Positions 7,521-13,648 of a stretch of DNA of 13,648 nt are shown here, in pieces. The DNA is taken from positions 1 through 13,648 of the forward strand of contig JBGQHM010000160.1 in the NCBI GenBank assembly GCA_041497995.1. Reading direction: 5' to 3'. The notes under the pieces were generated by a model, which saw only the letters and a list, made by a program, of their open reading frames with translations, searched no databases and was not told the DNA's origin. This DNA is from DATKMS01 sp041497995 (GTDB lineage: Bacteria > Desulfobacterota > Binatia > HRBIN30). The first letter of the stretch is position 1. Every line of letters begins with the position of its first letter. Made by a program: the position numbers and the translations under genes.

Positions 7521-7714
7521 ACCCTGCTCCTTCTCTTAGGCTCCATGGGTGCTCGGTCCCCCCGGGCCACGTCGACGGTCGCATCCATGAGCCCCGGTCC
7601 TCCCGGCACAGTTGCACCCTGTTCGATTGCCGCACGATAAAGCATCGCGCGCCCAAAAAGTGCAAGACCCGTCCCCCCAATCGAGTAGGCCGCACCTGTT
7701 GCAGCACGTGCCAC
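7517..7714 (-). CDS. Possible small membrane protein upstream of the lipoprotein
   Basis: A 65-residue frame beginning with GTG at 7714 and ending in TGA that overlaps the lipoprotein ATG as ATGA, a typical translational coupling junction. Residues about 5-26 (TGAAYSIGGTGLALFGRAML) are Gly/Ala-rich and moderately hydrophobic, and could be one membrane segment; the rest is polar with Gly/Pro. The Shine-Dalgarno before the GTG is weak (GGTAGAA), and the family is unknown to me. The frame could be chance in GC-rich DNA. The overlap and its position filling an otherwise empty 276-nt gap argue for a real gene; I rate it below even odds. Confidence 0.35.
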   Translation of the reverse strand: MARAATGAAYSIGGTGLALFGRAMLYRAAIEQGATVPGGPGLMDATVDVARGDRAPMEPKRRSRV

Positions 7715-7760
7715 GGTTCTACCAAAGCTGTGACAGATAGTCAGCTAAAACTTGTCTTTG

Positions 7761-7780
7761 AGGCCGAATGAAGCCGGCCT
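7761..7780 (-). terminator. Hairpin after the MATE gene
   Basis: AGGCCG (7761-7766) and CGGCCT (7775-7780) form a 6-bp GC-rich stem with an 8-nt loop, beginning 17 nt past the MATE stop in the direction of transcription. On that strand TTTT follows about 10 nt later rather than immediately, so it is a weak intrinsic terminator at best. Confidence 0.35.
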
Positions 7781-7796
7781 GAGATGGAGGGGGGAT

Positions 7797-9203
7797 TCAG
7801 ACCTTCTTGAACCTCCAGGTACCGCGACGGTACCACACGAACATGACCAGGGCCTCGAAGACGATCGAGACGAACATGCCAATCCACACCCCATCGATCC
7901 CATAGCCCAACGGCAAGGCCAGCACGTACGCCAGCGGCAACTTGACCGGCCAATTGGCCAAGAACGCCGTGATCATCGGCGGTTTGGTGTCTCCGGCTCC
8001 GTTCATCGCACTGACCAGGGGAAACATCGGCGCGCTAAACAGGAAGCTCAGCGCCATCAATTTCAAGAACGGCTGGCCCGCACTGACCACGGCGGGCTCC
8101 GTATCAAAGGCCAGGATGATCTGGCTCGACCAGACGTAATAGACGACACAGAAAATCGCCCCGAGGAGCGTGGTCACGACAAGTCCCCGCAAAACCACCC
8201 GCTCGGCTTCACGCACGTTCCGCGCACCAAGGCTCTGCCCCACCAACGTCGCAACCGCCGCGTTGATCCCCGAGTACGGAATCCAGTTGACCGAGAAGGA
8301 ACGCAACGCGATGCCGAAAGCGGCAATCGCCGCCGTGCCGAAGGAAGCAATGACCTTGAGCAGCAGGAAGGTCGACAGTGGCCGGGCGATCATCGAGATG
8401 CTCGCGGGCGCACCAATCTGCAGCATCCGCCAGAACAGACTCGGTGCCAATCGTATCGCCTGGCGAACCGGCCAGGGAAAAGGCCGCCCGAGTATCACCG
8501 ACGTCGCCAGAAAGAGCACCATGCCGGCAACGCCGGACAAGACCGCTGCGATCGCCGCACCGTCCACGCCCCATCCCAGCCACCCTAGCGGGATGCCACC
8601 GACAATGACTTGGCTCGGGGTGAAGATGAAGAACGGATCGAGCACCCCGTTCAACACGACCACCGCGACGTTTACGAGCATCGGCGTCCGCGTATCTCCG
8701 GTCGCTTGGTAGCTCGCTCCCAACGCCGTGGACACGTAGAGGAAGATTTGGCCCGTGAACATGATGCGCAGGTACGAGATGGCCGCCCCCTCGACATCGG
8801 CGCCAGCGTTGAAGAAGCGCACGATCGCCGGTGAGCCAGCGTACCCAAGCACGGCCACCGCCGCGCCGATCAACGCCCCCAAGCACAGGCCATGCACCGT
8901 CGCACTGAAGGCTTCAGAACGGTCCCCTTCTCCAATCCGCCGTGCTGTGATCGCTAATGTCCCGATGTAGACCACGTGGGAAATGCCGAAGACGATGAAC
9001 AGGATGTTGCCCCCGAGCGCGACCGCCGCAACCGCCACGGTCCCGAGGTGACCGATCCAGAACAAGTTGACCAGCGTGAGCAGGGTGATCGTCGATGTGG
9101 ATATGCTCACCGGCCATCCGAGTTCCCAGATACGCCGGTACGTGCTGCCGGTGGCGCGACCGCTCACCGTGAGCGGGACTTCGATGAGGCTATCTTCGCT
9201 CAT
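7797..9203 (-). CDS. MATE-family multidrug/metabolite efflux transporter
   Basis: A 468-residue inner-membrane antiporter with about 12 hydrophobic segments, the normal MATE length. Two pseudo-symmetric halves are visible: WPVSISTSTITLLTLVN-FWIGHLG in the first, and IGAPASISMIARPLSTFLLL with a FGTAAIAAFGIA segment in the second. Repeated signature pieces are QATGDTRTPM and NGAGDTKPPM, one in each half, plus VGQSLGARN. MATE proteins export cationic drugs or metabolites in exchange for H+ or Na+; the substrate cannot be read from sequence. A GTG at 9215 would add four residues, but has no Shine-Dalgarno. ATG 9203 has GAAGGG (9206-9211) close upstream, with a short 2-nt gap. Divergent from the ETF gene with 140 nt between starts; no adjacent regulator is seen. 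Confidence 0.93.
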   Translation of the reverse strand: MSEDSLIEVPLTVSGRATGSTYRRIWELGWPVSISTSTITLLTLVNLFWIGHLGTVAVAAVALGGNILFIVFGISHVVYIGTLAITARRIGEGDRSEAFSATVHGLCLGALIGAAVAVLGYAGSPAIVRFFNAGADVEGAAISYLRIMFTGQIFLYVSTALGASYQATGDTRTPMLVNVAVVVLNGVLDPFFIFTPSQVIVGGIPLGWLGWGVDGAAIAAVLSGVAGMVLFLATSVILGRPFPWPVRQAIRLAPSLFWRMLQIGAPASISMIARPLSTFLLLKVIASFGTAAIAAFGIALRSFSVNWIPYSGINAAVATLVGQSLGARNVREAERVVLRGLVVTTLLGAIFCVVYYVWSSQIILAFDTEPAVVSAGQPFLKLMALSFLFSAPMFPLVSAMNGAGDTKPPMITAFLANWPVKLPLAYVLALPLGYGIDGVWIGMFVSIVFEALVMFVWYRRGTWRFKKV

Positions 9204-9260
9204 GACCCTTCGCACGCGCCGCGCGTCACTCCCTCATCAACCCCACTCGCGTCGACCTGA

Positions 9261-9289
9261 TTGACCGTCTGGGAGTTTCCCCTCATACC
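9261..9289 (+). promoter_or_regulatory. Candidate promoter for the fused ETF gene
   Basis: TTGACC (9261-9266, 5/6 to the -35 consensus) and CATACC (9284-9289) are spaced 17 nt, 54 nt before the ETF start. An alternative -10, TACCAT at 9286-9291, has a 19-nt spacer. The MATE promoter must lie in the same divergent interval on the other strand. Confidence 0.3.
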
Positions 9290-9331
9290 ATAGTGCGCCC
9301 GCAAACGGGCGGGGGGCGCTCGCACGCTCGT

Positions 9332-9338
9332 AAGGAGG
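9332..9338 (+). promoter_or_regulatory. Strong ribosome binding site fixing the ETF start
   Basis: AAGGAGG, 5 nt before ATG 9344. It rules out an upstream in-frame GTG at 9293, whose 17 added residues (MRPQTGGGRS...) do not resemble an EtfB N-terminus. Confidence 0.85.
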
Positions 9339-9343
9339 CAGGT

Positions 9344-11185
9344 ATGCGCATCGCGGTCTGCATTAAACAGGTTCCGGTCGTCTCGGCCATGCAGTTCGAT
9401 CCCGACACCAAGACGTTGAAACGCGAGGGCGTACCAAGCGAGGTCAGCGCCTTCGACATCCGCGCACTCATCAAGGCGGTGGAGCTCAAGGCAGCGCACG
9501 GCGGAGAAGTCGTGGTTGTCACCATGGGTCCACCACAAGCGCGCGAGGCGCTTGCTGAATGCCTGGCGCTCGGTGCGGACCGCGCCGTCCACGTCTGTGA
9601 CCGCGCTTTTGCTGGCTCCGACACCCTTGCGACCGCACGCGCCCTGGCGCTGGCGCTACGCCGCGAATCGTTCGATCTGGTCCTCTGCGGACGCAATAGT
9701 GTCGACGCCGAGACAGGACAGGTCGGTCCCGAAGTGGCTGAGTTGCTGGACTGGCCGCAAGTCACCGGCGCGCGGACGTTAGCCGTCGATCCCGCCGCAC
9801 GGCAACTGACCGCCGAGCGTGAGACCGATGACGGAGTCGAAACGGTCACCGCGCCACTGCCGGCGCTGGTAACTGCCGCCGAGGACCTCGCCGCCGAACG
9901 CTTTCCGACGAAAGCCGATCGCGAAGCGGCGAAGACGAAGCCCTGCGTCGAGGTATCTGTCGCGGATCTGTCGGCCGACGCATCGCAGTTCGGACTCGCC
10001 GGCTCGCCAACCTGGGTCGCGGGTTTGCACCACATCGCCGCAACGCGCTTGGGTCGCATCATCGAGGCCGGTTCCATCGACGACGCGGCCGCACAGCTGG
10101 TGCGCCTTCTCATCGACGAGCATGGGCTGTTCGGCACATGGAAGGTGCGTGAGCAGCCGTCGATCGCCGCGGTGGCCGCGTCGCCGCAGCGCAGCGGCGC
10201 ACGCGATGTGTGGGTGCTGGCCGAAGTTCTCGGCGGCACCCTTCGACCCGTCGTCTTTGAACTGCTCGGCAAGGCGACGACCTTGGCAACCGCAACCGGC
10301 GGCAGCGTCAGCGCGGTCTTGCTCGGACACGATGTCGAGCACCACATCGCCGCGCTCGCGGCACACGGAGCCGACCGCGTGTTGCTCGGCAACGATCCGC
10401 GCCTCGCCCCGTATCACACCGAGGTACACGCCGCCGTCGTAGCCGCCGCCACCCGAGCATATGCCCCCGGAATCATCCTCGTCCCCGCCACGGCGATTGG
10501 ACGTGACCTCGCTCCCCGCGTAGCGGCGCGCCTACAACTCGGGCTCACGGGTGACTGCGTGGACATCGGCATGGACGCCGAAGGCCGCCTGCTGCAATAC
10601 AAGCCAGCGTTCGGCGGCAGTGTGGTGGCGCCCATCCTCTCCCGCACGATCCCGGAAATGGCCACGGTGCGCCCCGGCATGCTGCCGGTCCCGACACCTG
10701 ATGCGACGCGGCGCGCCGTTATCGAGCCGCTCGTCTTAGCCGAGGTTCCCGCACCTCGCGCACGAGTGATTGAGCAGAGCGCCGACGCCGAGTCCGCCAG
10801 CGACCTAGACGAAGCCGAGATCGTCATTGGCGTGGGCAAGGGCATCGGCACGAAGGAGAACTTAGAGAAGATCGAACCACTGATGCTGCTCCTCAACGCG
10901 GCGTTGTGCACGACGCGTGACGTTGCGGACGATGGATGGCTGCCGAAGCAGTATCAGGTCGGCCTCACCGGACGTGCGATCGCACCGAAGCTGTACATCG
11001 CGCTCGGCATTCGCGGCGCGTTCGAGCACATGGTTGGTGTACGCCGCGCCGGCCTCATCGTCGCGGTGAACAAGAACGCCAAGGCCCCGGTGTTCAAGAA
11101 TGCCGACTACGGCATCGTCGGCGACTACGCGGAAGTTGTCGCAGCCTTGCGGCGGCATCTGTCTGATGCCAGGCCGAAACAGTGA
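9344..11185 (+). CDS. etfBA: Electron transfer flavoprotein, EtfB-EtfA fusion
   Basis: A single 613-residue polypeptide carrying both ETF subunits. Residues 1-265 are the beta subunit: MRIAVCIKQVP start, the nucleotide-binding GRNSVDAETGQVGP at 116-129, and the REAAKTKP-VEV end region. Residues about 287-613 are the alpha subunit: WVLAEVLGG, then the FAD domain with GVGKGIG (496-502), TTR (523-525), DDGWLPK (529-535), QVGLTGR (538-544), H562, NKNAKAPVF (576-584) and ADYGIVGD (587-594). ETF accepts electrons from acyl-CoA and other dehydrogenases and passes them to ETF-quinone oxidoreductase. Two FAD-site differences from classical EtfA are visible: Leu541 for the Gln of QVGQTG, and Thr524 for the Ser before the conserved Arg. 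Neither an ETF-QO nor a dehydrogenase lies in the window, so redox partners are unknown. Monocistronic by appearance, with its own promoter and a strong ribosome binding site. Confidence 0.93.
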   Translation: MRIAVCIKQVPVVSAMQFDPDTKTLKREGVPSEVSAFDIRALIKAVELKAAHGGEVVVVTMGPPQAREALAECLALGADRAVHVCDRAFAGSDTLATARALALALRRESFDLVLCGRNSVDAETGQVGPEVAELLDWPQVTGARTLAVDPAARQLTAERETDDGVETVTAPLPALVTAAEDLAAERFPTKADREAAKTKPCVEVSVADLSADASQFGLAGSPTWVAGLHHIAATRLGRIIEAGSIDDAAAQLVRLLIDEHGLFGTWKVREQPSIAAVAASPQRSGARDVWVLAEVLGGTLRPVVFELLGKATTLATATGGSVSAVLLGHDVEHHIAALAAHGADRVLLGNDPRLAPYHTEVHAAVVAAATRAYAPGIILVPATAIGRDLAPRVAARLQLGLTGDCVDIGMDAEGRLLQYKPAFGGSVVAPILSRTIPEMATVRPGMLPVPTPDATRRAVIEPLVLAEVPAPRARVIEQSADAESASDLDEAEIVIGVGKGIGTKENLEKIEPLMLLLNAALCTTRDVADDGWLPKQYQVGLTGRAIAPKLYIALGIRGAFEHMVGVRRAGLIVAVNKNAKAPVFKNADYGIVGDYAEVVAALRRHLSDARPKQ

Positions 11186-11443
11186 TCGCTGAGAAATCAG
11201 AGCACGATGCACACCTTTGTGGTGTGGCTGCTGTCGAATTGCTCAAGCCATCGTCGCACTCGGTTGTCCGATCCAAACGCCTTGAACCCAAACGGAGAGT
11301 CGCGCTAACGTAGCTCGACGATGCGGGACGTGACTTTAGCTCAGGCAACACTGATCGATCTCCTACGACCCACGCTGTTTCGGTTGGGTGTCCGCAGGGG
11401 CCGACCGAGCGTGACGCATCCGGGGCAGAGCTGAGCAGAAGCC
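11186..11443. other. 258-nt intergenic region before the TIR-NLR gene
   Basis: No supported gene. A 33-codon frame from ATG 11207 to a stop ending 11308 has no ribosome binding site and no recognisable content. CACACC-TTTGT-GGTGTG (11210-11226) is a 6-bp hairpin 24 nt after the ETF stop without a T-tract, so at most a weak terminator. TTGAAC at 11282-11287 with GCTAAC at 11304-11309 is a poor promoter match for the next gene. I see no direct repeats, att-like sites or tRNA fragment marking an island boundary. Confidence 0.5.
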
Positions 11444-13648
11444 ATGTCCACGACGGTTTTCCTCTCCTACGCCCGTGACGACGACGAGCCATTCGTACGC
11501 CGGTTGTTCGACGACCTGAGCGCCGCAGGGTTCGACGTCTGGTTCGACCGCATCTCGATGCCGGGACGGGGGCTCACCTTCACCCAGGAGATCGGCCGCG
11601 CCATCGACGCGCGCGATCGTCTGGTGTTGATTCTGGGCCGCAAGGCCGTCCAATCCGAGTACGTCGAGAGGGAATGGCGCTACGCCTTCGACGCCGGGAA
11701 GGTGATCAATCCCATTCTCCGCCTCGGCGACTACGATCTGCTCCATGGCGAGCTGAAGTTGATCGACACCCCGGACTTCCGCGACGACGCACGCTACCCG
11801 GGGCAGCTTGCGACCTTGATCCGTCAGCTCTCGGAGCCGGTCGCACCGCTGGGGAAGCTGATCGCCGTGCCGTCGCTGCCCCCGCACTTCCTGGTGCGCC
11901 GCGACCGACTGGAGGCGTTGAAGAACGCGGTGATCTCTGACCTGCAACGTCTGGTCGGTGTCACCGGCACGCCGACGCGCGTCGGCGTGCGCGGCATGGG
12001 TGGCATCGGTAAGTCGGTGTTGACCAGCGCGTTGGGACGCAGCCCGGAAGTGCGGCGCACGTTCCCAGACGGCGTGTTCTGGGTGCCGATCGGCGAGCGG
12101 CCGGATCTGCTGGTACGCCAGCGCGAGGTGGCCAGGTTCTTCGGTCATCGCGATAACATCGAGACCGTGCACGAAGGGCGGTCGGTGCTCCAGAGTGTGC
12201 TGCACGACCGCGCCGTGATCCTCGTCCTCGACGACGTCTGGCACAAGGACGCTGCCGAGGCCTTCGATGTCCTGGGGGTGCGCTGTCGTCTCGTGGTGAC
12301 GACCCGCGATGCCACGTTGATCACTGGCCTCGGCGGCGTCGAGCAGCAGGTGCAGGTCCTCACCGACGCCGAGGCGCGGCAGCTACTGGCGGAGTGGGCC
12401 AATGTGTCGCGCGACGCCCTGCCCGCGGCGGCGCTCGACGTCGTGCGGCAGTGCGGGCGCCTGCCGCTGGCCCTGGCGATCTGCGGAGCGATGGTACGCG
12501 ACGGCACGAGCTGGCGTGATCTTGCCGATGCACTGCGGAACGCCGACCTCGGATTCATGCGGCATGATCTGGTGAACTACCCACACCCGGACGTTCTGCG
12601 TTGCATCAAGGTGAGCGTCGACGCTCTCGAGCCAAATGCGGCGCGCTGTTTTGAGGAATTGGCGGTCTTTGCCGCCGACGAGGCGGCCCCCGAGGCCGCA
12701 GTGCTGACGTTGTGGGCGCGCAGCGGCGGCAAGGAGTACGTGGCGCGCAAAATCCTTCTTGAGCTGTCGCGCAAGGCCTTGATCGTGATCGAGGGTCGCG
12801 AGCCGCGGCGCCTGGTGTCGATGCACGACCTCATTCACGACTACGTGTCCGAGGCGACGCGCGACCGGGAGCAGGAGCTGCACGGAGCATTGCTGAGCGC
12901 CTATGCAGCGAAGTGCCCCAACGGTTGGCCCAGCGGCCCGAACGACGGATACTTCCAGCAAAAACTCTGTGGACATCTACTGGTCGCCGGCCGTCTCGAC
13001 GAAGCCGTCTCGCTGCTCACCGATCTGCCGTGGGTCGAGGCGAAGTGCCGTGCCGGCCTGGTGTTCGGACTGCAGGCCGACTACGACGAGGTGATGTCCG
13101 CCCTACCCGAGTTGCAGGCGGAGCTGCGCGAGAAGGAGAAGCAGCAAGAGCGGCTGGCAGGTTGGGCGGCCGAGCTGCTCGCCTACGCGGAGGCGTGGCA
13201 CCGGCGGCGAGTCTCCCAGGCACAGGGCGAGACCTTGAGCGATCAAGCGCCTGGGCTTCCGGATTCTCCTGCGAGTTGTGAGCCCCGAACCTGGGAGAAG
13301 ATCGACGCGGAGATTTACCGGATCCGCGAGCGGCCCGGCCGGCCGGATCGACTCTCCGTATTCGCCGGCTTCGCGAAGCGCGAATGCTATCCGCTGATCG
13401 AGCACGGGGCGCTTTCTGGTTTTGTCGTGCAGCACGCATTGAACCACGCGCCCGGTGGGCTGGTGCGCGACGTAGCGATGAGGCTCGTGCCACTACAACG
13501 TGGCCCTTTGCTCATCCGCCGTTGGCCGGCTTCTGCGACCTGGAATCCAAGGCCGGGATGCCTTCAGACGCTGGTGGGGCACTGGAAGGGGGTTTCGAGC
13601 GTGAGCGTGACGCCGGATGGGCGGCGTGCGGTCTCGGGGAGTGACGAC
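11444..13648 (+). CDS. TIR-NB-ARC-WD40 STAND ATPase, putative bacterial NLR immune protein (3' end outside the window)
   Basis: At least 735 residues, open to the right edge. Residues 1-135 are a TIR domain: VFLSYARDDD, FDVWFD, then a MPGRGLTFTQEI loop, and SEYVEREW, whose E77 fits the NADase catalytic glutamate. Residues about 145-470 are NB-ARC: P-loop GMGGIGKS (184-191), Walker B VILVLDDVW (258-266), VVTTRD (284-289), GRLPLA (338-343) and MHD at 460-462. Residues about 480-700 are helical like the APAF1 C-terminal region (HLLVAGRLDEAVSLL, then QADYDEV, and VVQHALN). A first WD40 repeat begins at 709 (TLVGHWKGVSSV, then PDGRRAVSGSDD). Family knowledge says the C-terminal repeats sense a trigger, the ATPase oligomerises and TIR degrades NAD+. 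Defence against phage is therefore inferred. A TGA at 11431-11433 forces the start to ATG 11444, which lacks a clear Shine-Dalgarno. No partner gene is visible. Confidence 0.93.
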   Translation, partial: MSTTVFLSYARDDDEPFVRRLFDDLSAAGFDVWFDRISMPGRGLTFTQEIGRAIDARDRLVLILGRKAVQSEYVEREWRYAFDAGKVINPILRLGDYDLLHGELKLIDTPDFRDDARYPGQLATLIRQLSEPVAPLGKLIAVPSLPPHFLVRRDRLEALKNAVISDLQRLVGVTGTPTRVGVRGMGGIGKSVLTSALGRSPEVRRTFPDGVFWVPIGERPDLLVRQREVARFFGHRDNIETVHEGRSVLQSVLHDRAVILVLDDVWHKDAAEAFDVLGVRCRLVVTTRDATLITGLGGVEQQVQVLTDAEARQLLAEWANVSRDALPAAALDVVRQCGRLPLALAICGAMVRDGTSWRDLADALRNADLGFMRHDLVNYPHPDVLRCIKVSVDALEPNAARCFEELAVFAADEAAPEAAVLTLWARSGGKEYVARKILLELSRKALIVIEGREPRRLVSMHDLIHDYVSEATRDREQELHGALLSAYAAKCPNGWPSGPNDGYFQQKLCGHLLVAGRLDEAVSLLTDLPWVEAKCRAGLVFGLQADYDEVMSALPELQAELREKEKQQERLAGWAAELLAYAEAWHRRRVSQAQGETLSDQAPGLPDSPASCEPRTWEKIDAEIYRIRERPGRPDRLSVFAGFAKRECYPLIEHGALSGFVVQHALNHAPGGLVRDVAMRLVPLQRGPLLIRRWPASATWNPRPGCLQTLVGHWKGVSSVSVTPDGRRAVSGSDD

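Noticed and set aside
7752..8588. 278-codon plus-strand frame opposite the MATE transporter
   Set aside because: Arg/Gln/His-rich low-complexity translation, antisense to a certain membrane transporter.
9283..10392. 369-codon minus-strand frame opposite the EtfB part
   Set aside because: Ser/Ala/Arg-rich translation with no domain, fully antisense to a conserved flavoprotein.
11207..11308. 33-codon frame upstream of the TIR-NLR gene
   Set aside because: No ribosome binding site, no recognisable features, and length expected by chance.
11186..11443. Genomic island boundary before the TIR-NLR gene
   Set aside because: No tRNA, integrase, direct repeat or visible change in base composition supports an insertion point here.
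11363..12244. 293-codon minus-strand frame opposite the TIR-NB-ARC gene
   Set aside because: Lies antisense to a gene with clear TIR and NB-ARC motifs; composition is typical of a GC-rich shadow frame.

Overview
The window is GC-rich, gene-dense bacterial chromosome. Three things suggest a soil or groundwater lineage near the former Deltaproteobacteria or Candidatus Binatia, a placement that is inferred and only moderately confident. The 2-oxoacid:ferredoxin oxidoreductase appears to be the fused gamma-alpha type with a separate beta. A secreted dockerin-like protein carries a very long Pro/Thr linker of a kind I associate with that group. ETF is present as a single fused polypeptide. I see no rRNA, tRNA, insertion sequence or CRISPR array.

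Layout: (1) 1-2408, + strand: 3' part of a KorA-type alpha subunit and a complete KorB-type beta subunit, translationally coupled. (2) 2477-2782, +: a small membrane-anchored coiled-coil protein, tail to tail with (3) 2790-5597, -: a 935-residue secreted protein with signal peptide, dockerin-like Ca-binding pair, a domain of about 190 residues, a 443-residue Thr/Pro linker, then a second copy of that domain. (4) 5737-6213, +: a phasin-like coiled-coil protein, followed by a likely terminator and a palindrome-rich leader of (5) 6468-6710, +: a small XRE-type regulator. (6) 6714-7520, -: a cyclase-family lipoprotein lacking several expected metal-site histidines, perhaps coupled to a small upstream ORF (7517-7714). 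(7) 7797-9203, -: a MATE transporter. (8) 9344-11185, +: a fused EtfB-EtfA protein. (9) 11444-13648, +: a TIR-NB-ARC-helical-WD40 protein that runs off the right edge.

How they fit together: KorAB yields reduced ferredoxin from 2-oxoacid oxidation. The fused ETF collects electrons from flavoprotein dehydrogenases, so both are low-potential carrier systems of central metabolism. The phasin-like protein hints at polyhydroxyalkanoate granules. The middle genes are envelope or export functions (secreted adhesin-like protein, lipoprotein, transporter). The right end enters what looks like a defence gene. The TIR-NLR-WD40 protein has an intact P-loop, Walker B, GxP and MHD motifs and a candidate NADase glutamate, which points to a one-protein NAD-depleting immune system of the STAND class. 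It was easy to miss because its frame never closes inside the window. It is the most interesting element here.
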